Part shown: one piece after another, positions 1-6,048 of the stretch
Numbering within the stretch: position 1 is the first letter of the stretch
Layout of the letters: each line of letters opens with the position of its first letter
Source of the DNA: Frankiaceae bacterium
GTDB taxonomy: Bacteria > Actinomycetota > Actinomycetes > JAFAQI01
Assembly (NCBI GenBank): GCA_030840615.1
Contig: JAVEEE010000351.1
Location: forward strand, 1-9,053
Direction of reading: 5' to 3'
DNA: 9,053 nt
Notes under the pieces: model-generated
What the model was told of the DNA's origin: nothing
Seen by the model: only the letters and a program-made list of their open reading frames with translations
Databases searched by the model: none
Program-made: the position numbers and the translations under genes

Positions 1-30
1 GGCAAGACGGTCTGGTTCCGGCTGCCCTGA
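1..30 (+). CDS. C-terminal end of an unidentified upstream gene, possibly an ATPase-domain sensor kinase
   Basis: In frame 1 the window opens with nine codons reading GKTVWFRLP followed by TGA at 28-30. The rest of the gene lies outside the window. A closing strand of the form G-x-T-V-W-F-x-L-P is common at the very end of GHKL-type ATPase domains, in sensor histidine kinases and anti-sigma-factor-like kinases of actinobacteria, so such a protein is the best guess. Nine residues cannot establish it, and function should be taken as unknown. The stop codon lies directly against the stop codon of the convergent gene on the minus strand. Confidence 0.45.
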   Translation, partial: GKTVWFRLP

Positions 31-35
31 TCAGG
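26..35. other. Ten-base palindrome formed by two abutting convergent stop codons
   Basis: CCTGATCAGG is a perfect palindrome. TGA at 28-30 ends the plus-strand gene and the complement of TCA at 31-33 ends the minus-strand gene, so no base separates the two coding regions. There is no T-rich tract or longer hairpin here that would serve as an intrinsic terminator; transcription from either side must run into the opposite gene or stop by another mechanism. Confidence 0.7.
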
Positions 36-708
36 CCGCGTGGTAGACCACCATCGACGCAGCGACGTACTGGCAGACGAAGCCGGCGACCGTCAGCGCG
101 TGGAACAGCTCGTGGAAGCCGAACCAGCGCGGGCTCGGGTTGGGGCGCTTCATGCCGTAGATCACGCCGCCGACCGTGTAGCAAGCACCGCCTGCGCCGA
201 TCAGGACCGCCGCCGTAGTGCCGACGCCGTGCACGAACTGCGGCGCGACGAAACCCGCGGCCCACCCCAGACCGATGTAGAGCGGCACGTAGGTCCAGCG
301 CGGCGCCTCAACCCACAGCACGCGGAAGATCGCACCGGCGAGGGCGGTGCCCCAGACCGAGGCCAAGACCGCGACCCGTGTCTCCCCGTGCAGCGCGAGC
401 ACGGCGAACGGCGTGTAGGTGCCGGCGATCAAGAAGAAGATGTTGGCGTGGTCGAGCCGTTTGAGCCGCCGCTCGGCCCGCTGCGACCAGTTGCCGCGGT
501 GATAGATCGCGCTGGTCGTGAACAGGACGACCGCTGTGAGGCTGAAGGTCGCGGCTGCAGCAGCCGCCGGTTCGGTGGGCGCCAAGGCAATGAGAACGAC
601 CCCGGAGACCAGCGCTACCGGCGCCGTCACTGCGTGGAGCCAGCCCCGTAGCCGCGGCTTTGCATATGCCACCGCTGCGGCGGCGAGCTCGCGTGGATCA
701 GAAGTCAT
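31..708 (-). CDS. trhA: Hemolysin III / TrhA family (PAQR-like) seven-helix membrane protein
   Basis: A polytopic membrane protein of 225 residues, the usual size of bacterial HlyIII/TrhA proteins, with about seven hydrophobic segments. Family hallmarks are SAIYHR (66-71), LDHANIFFLIAGTYTPFA (85-102) and FGFHELFHAL (196-205). By analogy with PAQR receptors, H70, D86, H199 and H203 would form the metal site facing the membrane interior. The Bacillus member is named for hemolytic activity, but the cellular role is poorly settled; links to membrane lipid or energy homeostasis have been proposed. I chose the ATG at 708 because a -10-like hexamer lies 8 nt upstream of it and the first 11 residues added by the GTG at 741 look unlike the family. 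It is divergent from the F420-type oxidoreductase, with 47 bp between. Family assignment is secure; metabolic role is not. Confidence 0.9.
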   Translation of the reverse strand: MTSDPRELAAAAVAYAKPRLRGWLHAVTAPVALVSGVVLIALAPTEPAAAAAATFSLTAVVLFTTSAIYHRGNWSQRAERRLKRLDHANIFFLIAGTYTPFAVLALHGETRVAVLASVWGTALAGAIFRVLWVEAPRWTYVPLYIGLGWAAGFVAPQFVHGVGTTAAVLIGAGGACYTVGGVIYGMKRPNPSPRWFGFHELFHALTVAGFVCQYVAASMVVYHAA

Positions 709-716
709 CGAGGTCC

Positions 717-722
717 ACCGTA
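717..722 (-). promoter_or_regulatory. Putative -10 element of the hemolysin III gene
   Basis: On the minus strand TACGGT is followed by 8 nt and then the ATG at 708. This fits the TAnnnT consensus of the main actinobacterial sigma factor. Transcription would start within 1-2 nt of the start codon, giving an almost leaderless message. No convincing -35 hexamer is visible and no AGGAGG-like sequence precedes the ATG. This is inferred from position and consensus only. Confidence 0.45.
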
Positions 723-743
723 CGCGGCTCCCCACGGGCACGC

Positions 744-749
744 GATGCT
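744..749 (+). promoter_or_regulatory. Putative -10 element of the F420-type oxidoreductase gene
   Basis: GATGCT ends 6 nt before the ATG at 756, so transcription would begin at the A of the start codon. It keeps the two most important -10 bases (A at the second and T at the sixth position) but has G instead of T at the first. No ribosome binding site or -35 hexamer is visible. It is a weaker consensus match than the other -10 candidates in the window, supported mainly by the spacing. Confidence 0.38.
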
Positions 750-755
750 GGTCAC

Positions 756-1688
756 ATGGATCTCCGAGTGTTCACAGAACCGCAACAAGGGGCGTCGTAC
801 GACGACCTGCTCAGGGTGGCGCGCGCAGCCGAGGACGGCGGCTTCGACGCGTTCTTCCGTTCAGATCACTACCTGGTGATGGGCGACGGCGACGGGCTGC
901 CCGGGCCGACCGACGCGTGGGTGACGCTCGCCGGGCTCGCCCGCGAAACCTCTCGCATCCGGTTGGGCACCCTCGTGTCTTCCTCGACCTTCCGGCTGCC
1001 GGGTCTGCTCGCGATCGCCGTAGCCCAGGTCGATGCGATGAGTGGCGGTCGGGTCGAGCTCGGCCTCGGCACCGGCTGGTACGACGCCGAACACCAGGCT
1101 TACGGCATCCCTTTCCCACAGCTGTCGGAACGGTTCGATCGACTGGAGGAGCAGCTCACGGTGATCACCGGTCTGTGGCGGACTCCGGTCGGTGAAAGGT
1201 TCTCGCACCCCGGTCGCTGTTGGCCCGTGGCGGACTCGCCCGCGCTGCCGAAGCCCGTGCAGCAGCCGCACCCGCCGGTCATCATCGGTGGCCACGGCCG
1301 CACCCGTACGCCGGCGTTGGCGGCGCGATTTGCCGCGGAATACAACATTCCGTTCCCGGACTCAGTGTCCGGTGCAGGTCGCCAGTTCGACCGCATCCGG
1401 GCAGCCTGTGCGGCGTTCGACCGAGACGCAGAGACGCTGCGGCTGTCGGCTGCGTTGGTCGTCTGCTGCGGCCGGACGGACGCCGACATCGCCCGACGGG
1501 CGGCCGCGATCGGCCGACAGGTGGACGAGCTTCGCGAGCACGGTCTTGCCGGCACTCCGGCAGAGATCGTGGACCGCATCGGCGAATTCGCCGCGATCGG
1601 TGCGAGTCGCATCTATCTCCAGGTCCTCGATCTCACCGATCTGGACCACCTCGACGTCCTGGCCGCGGACGTGCTGCCGGCCGTGTGA
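756..1688 (+). CDS. F420-dependent luciferase-like oxidoreductase, Rv1855c-like
   Basis: A 310-residue protein of the luciferase-like monooxygenase fold (TIM barrel), expected in the cytoplasm. The start MDLRVFTEPQQGASYDDLL, followed by FFRSDHY (34-39), GPTDAWVTLAGLA (50-62), RIRLGTLV (67-74), QVDAMSGGRVELGLGTGW (91-108) and PPVIIGGHG (173-181), closely matches what I recall of the actinobacterial Rv1855c-type subgroup annotated as probable F420-dependent oxidoreductases. The glycine-rich GLGTGW and IIGGHG segments are expected to contribute to binding the deazaflavin cofactor. Substrate and reaction are unknown; FMN use instead of F420 cannot be excluded from sequence. The frame is open upstream to 660, but that extension is arginine-rich, overlaps the divergent gene and lacks family similarity, so ATG 756 is preferred. 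It is followed by a 54-bp spacer carrying the protease promoter. Confidence 0.88.
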   Translation: MDLRVFTEPQQGASYDDLLRVARAAEDGGFDAFFRSDHYLVMGDGDGLPGPTDAWVTLAGLARETSRIRLGTLVSSSTFRLPGLLAIAVAQVDAMSGGRVELGLGTGWYDAEHQAYGIPFPQLSERFDRLEEQLTVITGLWRTPVGERFSHPGRCWPVADSPALPKPVQQPHPPVIIGGHGRTRTPALAARFAAEYNIPFPDSVSGAGRQFDRIRAACAAFDRDAETLRLSAALVVCCGRTDADIARRAAAIGRQVDELREHGLAGTPAEIVDRIGEFAAIGASRIYLQVLDLTDLDHLDVLAADVLPAV

Positions 1689-1703
1689 GACGTCAGTGCG
1701 ATC

Positions 1704-1720
1704 GTTCAGTTTCTGTTCAG
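1704..1720 (+). promoter_or_regulatory. Direct-repeat operator, likely bound by the MprA-like response regulator
   Basis: GTTCAG occurs at 1704-1709 and again at 1715-1720, exactly 11 bp apart, so both copies face the same side of the helix. This is the classic layout of a site for an OmpR/PhoB-family dimer bound head to tail. A degenerate third copy, CGTCAG, lies at 1691-1696. The second repeat ends 10 nt before the proposed -10 at 1731 and covers where a -35 would be, as at activator-dependent promoters of this family. The likely binder is the response regulator encoded at 2993-3688 in the same operon. The repeat also resembles actinobacterial PhoP boxes, so PhoP is an alternative. Confidence 0.6.
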
Positions 1721-1730
1721 CAGCAACGCC

Positions 1731-1736
1731 CACCCT
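1731..1736 (+). promoter_or_regulatory. Putative -10 element of the protease/two-component operon
   Basis: CACCCT ends 6 nt before the ATG at 1743. It keeps A and T at the second and sixth positions of the -10 consensus but lacks the first T, so it would be weak alone. The expected -35 position at about 1708-1713 has no consensus and lies inside the direct-repeat operator. That is consistent with a promoter that depends on an activator. Start of transcription would coincide with the start codon. Confidence 0.4.
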
Positions 1737-1742
1737 CGTGCC

Positions 1743-2993
1743 ATGAGCAACGACGACGACCTCTTCTGGCCCACGGGCTCCGACGAGCAGACTCAGCAGC
1801 TCGGCCAGCCCGCGGATGACACATCAGCACAAGCCTCCGAGCGCGGCCGACCTCCACGCAGGTGGAGAAGCAGCGTTGTCGCGGCAGGGCTGGCGGCGCT
1901 GGTGTTCGGCGGTGCGGGCGTCGGGGTCGGCGCTGCGATCGAAAACGGCTCCGCAGGGGACAACGCCGACAGTGTCACGAACGGGTTCAACGTCGCGCCG
2001 ACGTCGACGTCGTCCGGTGCTGCGGCACCCCGGTCCTACGCGGCGGTCGCGGCCAAGGTGCTGCCTTCGGTCGTCTCCATCAACGTCACTGCGTCCGGTG
2101 GGCAGGACACGGGCTCGGGCGTGATCCTGCGCTCGGACGGCTACATCCTGACCAACAACCACGTCGTCACGGCTGCCGCCGGAGGCGGCTCCGTGTCCGT
2201 CGTGCTCAACGACGGTTCCACGGTGCCCGCGCGGATCGTCGGGACCGACCAGGAGGACGACCTCGCGGTCATCAAGGTCGCGAAGACCGGACTCCCGGCG
2301 GCCAGCCTCGGCTCGTCGTCCGCGGTGCGGGTCGGTGACGCCGTGCTGGCCGTCGGTTCGCCGCTGGGTCTCACCGGCACCGTCACGTCCGGCATCGTCT
2401 CGGCGCTCAACCGCCCGGTCGACACCACGGCCGACCAGCAGAACACCGACCCCTTCGGCGGCGGCTCGACGCCGCAGACGACGACCACGGTCATCAGCGC
2501 CATCCAGACCGATGCGGCGATCAACCCCGGCAACTCCGGTGGCCCGCTGGTCGACAGCTCCGGTGCGGTGATCGGCATCAACAGTGCGATCGCCTCGACC
2601 GGCTCGGCCTTCGGCGGTCAGGCCGGCAACATCGGTGTCGGCTTTGCCATCCCGATCGACCAGGCGAAGATCATCGCGCAGGAGCTCATCTCCACCGGTC
2701 ATGCGACGCATCCGCTCATGGGCGTAACGCTCGCTGACGCGACCGACAGCAACGGCAACGACCGGGCGCGTGTGCAGTCGGTGAGCAACGGCGGTCCCGC
2801 CGCCCAGGCCGGCATCGCCGTCGGCGACGTGATCGTCTCGGTCGGTGGTCAGCCCACGTCCGGAGCGGACGCGGTCATCGCCGCGATCCGCACCCACCAC
2901 CCCGGCGACCGCGTGGCGGTGACAGTCGACCGAAACGGGGTGAGTAAGACTTTCACCGTGAGACTCATCGACGCTGCCACTGCTCAGGGCTGA
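1743..2993 (+). CDS. htrA: HtrA/DegP-like (PepD-type) membrane-anchored serine protease with PDZ domain
   Basis: A 416-residue S1C-family protease. In order: a cytoplasmic acidic N-terminus (1-36), basic RPPRRWR (36-42), one transmembrane helix (about 44-66), an Ala/Ser/Thr/Pro-rich linker (67-98), a trypsin-like protease domain (about 98-312) and one PDZ domain (about 324-410). The triad is complete: H140 in TNNHVV, D173 in EDDLAVIK and S265 in NPGNSGGP. The chain would have its N-terminus inside and the catalytic part outside, degrading or refolding damaged exported proteins; PDZ binding of exposed C-termini normally controls activity. In M. tuberculosis the homologue PepD is linked to the MprAB two-component system; here the protease comes first, and its TGA overlaps the regulator's ATG by one base, implying coupled translation. 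The ATG has no Shine-Dalgarno sequence. A direct-repeat operator lies upstream. Confidence 0.93.
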   Translation: MSNDDDLFWPTGSDEQTQQLGQPADDTSAQASERGRPPRRWRSSVVAAGLAALVFGGAGVGVGAAIENGSAGDNADSVTNGFNVAPTSTSSGAAAPRSYAAVAAKVLPSVVSINVTASGGQDTGSGVILRSDGYILTNNHVVTAAAGGGSVSVVLNDGSTVPARIVGTDQEDDLAVIKVAKTGLPAASLGSSSAVRVGDAVLAVGSPLGLTGTVTSGIVSALNRPVDTTADQQNTDPFGGGSTPQTTTTVISAIQTDAAINPGNSGGPLVDSSGAVIGINSAIASTGSAFGGQAGNIGVGFAIPIDQAKIIAQELISTGHATHPLMGVTLADATDSNGNDRARVQSVSNGGPAAQAGIAVGDVIVSVGGQPTSGADAVIAAIRTHHPGDRVAVTVDRNGVSKTFTVRLIDAATAQG

Positions 2994-3688
2994 TGGGCGA
3001 GGGAGCGCGCGTCCTCGTCGTCGACGACGACCCGCAGCTGCGGGAAGCCCTCGCGCGCGCTCTCGAGCTCGACGGCTATCAGGTGGCCACCGCGACAAAC
3101 GGCGCTCAGGCTCTCGACGTCATCAGCCGGGATCGGCCGGACGTCATGGTGCTCGACGTGATGATGCCTTATGTCGGTGGCCTGGATGTCTGCCGGACGT
3201 TGCGGGACCACCGCGATCGTCTGCCGGTTCTGGTGCTCACGGCGCGCGACGAGGTCGGCGACCGTGTCGCCGGACTCGACGCTGGTGCCGACGACTACCT
3301 CACCAAGCCGTTTGCGCTCGATGAGCTTCGTGCGCGACTGCGGGCGTTGTTGCGGCGTACGACCGTCGAGGGCGACGACGAGGCCGCGCCGTTGCGATAC
3401 GAGGATCTCTTGCTCGACCCGGTCGCACGCACCGTGTATCGCGGCGATCGGCCGATCGACCTGACCCGGACCGAGTTCGCGCTGCTCGAGCTGCTCCTGC
3501 GCAATGCGGGCCGCCCGCTGCCCCGCGACGTCATCATGGACCGGGTGTGGGGCTGGGAGTCCGAGCCGACGAGCAACTCGCTCGAAGTGTTCATCGGTTA
3601 TCTGCGCCGCAAGACCGAGGTGGACGGCGAGCCGCGGCTGATCCACACCGTGCGCGGCGTCGGCTACGTGCTGCGCGGCGACGGATGA
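2993..3688 (+). CDS. mprA: OmpR-family response regulator, MprA-like
   Basis: A 231-residue cytoplasmic response regulator. The receiver domain (about 6-118) has the acidic pocket D11-D12-D13, phosphoacceptor D55 in VLDVMMP, T83 in VLVLTARD and K105 in YLTKPF, all intact. The C-terminal winged-helix DNA-binding domain (about 133-229) carries the OmpR-type signatures LTRTEFALLELLL, LEVFIGYLRRKTE and LIHTVRGVGYVLR. The whole chain resembles mycobacterial MprA as I remember it, including EVDGEPRLIHTVRGVGYVLR at the end. It would be phosphorylated by the kinase encoded immediately downstream and is the natural candidate to bind the 11-bp-phased repeats at 1704-1720. The start overlaps the protease stop (TGATG), with a short AGGG at 2986-2989 that may help re-initiation. 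Assignment to family is certain; orthology with MprA is likely, not proven. Confidence 0.92.
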   Translation: MGEGARVLVVDDDPQLREALARALELDGYQVATATNGAQALDVISRDRPDVMVLDVMMPYVGGLDVCRTLRDHRDRLPVLVLTARDEVGDRVAGLDAGADDYLTKPFALDELRARLRALLRRTTVEGDDEAAPLRYEDLLLDPVARTVYRGDRPIDLTRTEFALLELLLRNAGRPLPRDVIMDRVWGWESEPTSNSLEVFIGYLRRKTEVDGEPRLIHTVRGVGYVLRGDG

Positions 3689-5187
3689 GGAGCCCGTTCG
3701 GTGCCGCCCGCGGCCGGGTGCGGAACATCGACCGGCGCTGGCATGACCTTCCGCTGCGCACCCGGCTGACAACGGCGGCGGCCCTGGCCGCAACGCTGAC
3801 GATCGTCGCGGTCATCGCGGTGGCATATCTCGCTGTCCGGCATGAGCTGCGCGCCCAGATCGACAGCCAGCTTCGCCGGCAGGCGGGCGAGGTCGTCGTG
3901 CACACCCGCTTCAACCCGTTGAGCGGATCGGGCGGCTACGAGATCCGCACCCAGGTCGGCGACATCGGCGGCTACTCCAACGTGCTGTCGTCCGACGGAC
4001 GGCGGGGGTCGGGCGCAGCTCTCCCGGTCAGCAAGGTCGATCTCCGGATCGCGCGGGCCGGACAGGGTGTCGCCTTGCGGGACACCCACTTCGCGGGCCA
4101 ACACGTCCGCATGCTCACCAAGGCGTTGCCTGCGACCGACGGTTACGCGGTGCAGATCGCCTTGCCGCTCGGCGACGTCGACCACCAGCTGCACGTTCTC
4201 GCCGGTCTGTTCGCTGTCCTCGCCGCGGGAGGACTGGCCCTGACGATCCTGCTGTCATGGGGTGCGGTCCGCCGCGTTGTCCGACCCGTGCGCGAGCTGA
4301 CCGAGACCGCCGAGCAGATCGCCGCCACCAAGGACCTGACGTTGCGGATTCCCAGCGAGGGCAACGACGAGCTCGGCCGGCTGGCGACGAGCTTCAACAC
4401 GATGCTTGATGCACTCGAGCGGTCTCTCGGCGCCCAGCGGCAGCTGGTGATGGACGCGAGCCACGAGCTGCGTACGCCCCTCGCCAGCCTTCGCACCAAC
4501 GTGGAGGTGCTCAACCACGTCGACCGGCTCTCGCCCGAGCAGCGCGCCGCCGTACTCGCCGGCATCATCAGCCAGCTCGAAGAGCTCACCGGGTTGGTCG
4601 CCGACGTGGTCGAGCTGGCTCGGGGCGAGGCGCCACAGTCCGAGCACGAGGACGTCGCACTCGACGACCTCGTCGCCCGCGGCGTCGACCGAGCCCGCCG
4701 GCACTGGCCGGAGGTGGAGTTCCGGGTGACGACCCAGCCGTTGGTCGTGCGCGGTGTGCCGGGACGATTGGAGCGCGCGGTGGCCAACATGCTCGACAAC
4801 GCCGGCAAGTTCAGCCCACCGGGCGCCGATGTCGACGTGCAGCTCACGGCTACGGGGACGCTGACCGTTGCCGACCGCGGGCCTGGGGTGCCGGACGAGG
4901 CCCTGCCGCACGTCTTCGACCGGTTCTACCGCGCCGACGAGGCGCGCGGCCTGCCCGGATCCGGCCTGGGCCTCGCCATCGTGCACCAGGTGGTCGAAGG
5001 CCACGGCGGAAGGATCACGCTGACCAACCGGCCGGGTGGCGGCGCCGTGGCGACGCTGGTGCTGCCCGCCGCCGGCGCGGACATCACTTCCGCCGACGCG
5101 GTGCCGGATGAATCGCAAGCCGCTATCGACACTGCGCTTTCGGACGAATCCGTGCCCGTTCCGGTCGAAGAGACGCTGTTCCGCTGA
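3685..5187 (+). CDS. mprB: HAMP-containing sensor histidine kinase, MprB-like
   Basis: A 500-residue membrane kinase. Transmembrane helix 1 is at about 28-51, an extracytoplasmic sensor segment of about 118 residues at 52-169, transmembrane helix 2 at about 170-193, and HAMP at about 194-247 (RRVVRPVRELTETAEQIA). Dimerisation/phosphotransfer includes H260 in MDASHELRTPLASLR. The ATPase domain has the N box (N372 in NMLDNAGKFS), G1 (DRGPG, 397-401), F box (FDRFYRA, 411-417) and G2 (GSGLGLAIV, 425-433). All catalytic elements are present. A low-complexity acidic tail of about 37 residues follows the ATPase domain (464-500) and is not part of the usual fold. The ATG overlaps the regulator's stop as ATGA. 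The frame is open upstream to 3547, but that part translates to shadow sequence of the regulator and is rejected. It should sense envelope stress and control the co-transcribed regulator. Confidence 0.92.
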   Translation: MRSPFGAARGRVRNIDRRWHDLPLRTRLTTAAALAATLTIVAVIAVAYLAVRHELRAQIDSQLRRQAGEVVVHTRFNPLSGSGGYEIRTQVGDIGGYSNVLSSDGRRGSGAALPVSKVDLRIARAGQGVALRDTHFAGQHVRMLTKALPATDGYAVQIALPLGDVDHQLHVLAGLFAVLAAGGLALTILLSWGAVRRVVRPVRELTETAEQIAATKDLTLRIPSEGNDELGRLATSFNTMLDALERSLGAQRQLVMDASHELRTPLASLRTNVEVLNHVDRLSPEQRAAVLAGIISQLEELTGLVADVVELARGEAPQSEHEDVALDDLVARGVDRARRHWPEVEFRVTTQPLVVRGVPGRLERAVANMLDNAGKFSPPGADVDVQLTATGTLTVADRGPGVPDEALPHVFDRFYRADEARGLPGSGLGLAIVHQVVEGHGGRITLTNRPGGGAVATLVLPAAGADITSADAVPDESQAAIDTALSDESVPVPVEETLFR

Positions 5188-5195
5188 CGACGTTC

Positions 5196-5201
5196 TAGGG
5201 T
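5196..5201 (+). promoter_or_regulatory. Putative -10 element of the PAP2-like gene, leaderless
   Basis: TAGGGT is followed by CGGGGC and then the GTG at 5208, so the first transcribed base would be the G of the start codon. It sits in the 20-bp gap after the kinase stop. A match to TAnnnT in this position, with no Shine-Dalgarno sequence, indicates leaderless expression independent of the upstream operon, although read-through from the kinase is also possible. No -35 hexamer is recognisable 16-19 bp upstream. Confidence 0.6.
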
Positions 5202-5207
5202 CGGGGC

Positions 5208-6044
5208 GTGTCCTGGTTCCGCCTCGATGTAGCCAGCGCGACCGTGGTCGCGGCCGCGCTGATGGCACTCGCGGTCGGGCTGCGGCCGTTTCAACGACGA
5301 TGGTCCGCGTGGGTCGCCGCGGCGGCGTTGGAGACGGCGTTCGTGTGTGGGCTGTTTGCCCTATGGCAGCTGGCCAATCGGGCGACGCACACGCACTGGG
5401 CGGGTGGGCTCGCGAACGGCCGGGCGCTGTGGCACGCCGAGCGCTGGATGCATGTCCCCAACGAGCTCGACCTGCAGAAGCTGATCCTGGGTCATCCTGA
5501 TCTCGTCCGGGCGAGCAACTACTACTACGCGACTGCGCACCTCACCGGCATGCTCGTCTTCCTGGTCTGGCTGTGGTTGCGCCACCGCGACCGCTACCCG
5601 TCCTGGCGCAACCTCGTCGTCCTGTTCACGGGCATGTCGCTGCTCATCGAGATGATCCCGGTCGCTCCGCCGCGCCTCATCGGTGGCACCGGCCTCGTCG
5701 ACACGGCAATGGTCTACGGGCAGAGCGTCTACGCGTTCGTCGGGACCGACATCGCCGACCAGTATGCCGCGCTGCCCTCCATCCACGTCGGATGGGCCCT
5801 TCTCATCGCGCTGGCGACGATGTCGTGCAGCACCAGCCGCTGGCGCTGGCTCGGCCCGGCTCACGGTGTGCTGACCTTGTTCGTCGTCGTGGCGACGGCG
5901 AACCACTACTGGCTCGACGGCGTCGCCGCGGCAGCTGTTCTCGCGCTGGCATGGGTGGTCCGGCGTGGCCTGGCGAGAGCCTTCGCCCGGCTGCCGTGGG
6001 GCCGGGTCGTGGTTCCGCGCCCGGTCGTGGCGACGGACGGCTGA
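5208..6044 (+). CDS. PAP2-superfamily, Aur1/inositol phosphorylceramide synthase-like membrane protein
   Basis: A 278-residue polytopic membrane protein with about six hydrophobic segments. Signatures of the phosphatidic acid phosphatase type 2 fold are APPRLI (153-158, equivalent to the first motif), LPSIHVGW (189-196, second motif, H193) and ANHYWLDG (231-238, third motif, H233 and D237). The spacing of an early NYYYATAHLTG segment before APPR and the PSxH/HxxxD pair is typical of the Aur1-like branch, members of which transfer or hydrolyse phosphoinositol or phospholipid head groups at the membrane surface. Actual substrate is unknown; a lipid phosphatase or a head-group transferase are equally possible. 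The GTG start is supported by a -10 element exactly 6 nt before it. Its stop lies only 4 bp from the stop of the convergent pilin-like gene, so no separate terminator fits between them. Confidence 0.85.
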   Translation: MSWFRLDVASATVVAAALMALAVGLRPFQRRWSAWVAAAALETAFVCGLFALWQLANRATHTHWAGGLANGRALWHAERWMHVPNELDLQKLILGHPDLVRASNYYYATAHLTGMLVFLVWLWLRHRDRYPSWRNLVVLFTGMSLLIEMIPVAPPRLIGGTGLVDTAMVYGQSVYAFVGTDIADQYAALPSIHVGWALLIALATMSCSTSRWRWLGPAHGVLTLFVVVATANHYWLDGVAAAAVLALAWVVRRGLARAFARLPWGRVVVPRPVVATDG

Positions 6045-6048
6045 AGCG

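Noticed and set aside
660..755. Upstream extension of the F420-type oxidoreductase by 32 residues
   Set aside because: It runs into the divergent membrane-protein gene and is Arg/Ser-rich; the family begins at the MDLRVFTEPQ segment encoded from 756.
1824..3098. Long minus-strand open frame (424 codons) antisense to the protease
   Set aside because: It is the complement of a clear protease gene; the translation is Arg/Asp/Gly-rich low complexity typical of antisense frames in high-GC DNA and shows no domain.
3547..3684. Upstream extension of the sensor kinase by 46 residues
   Set aside because: The extension is the regulator's DNA-binding domain read in another frame and is Arg-rich; the ATG at 3685 gives the normal short N-terminus and an ATGA overlap.
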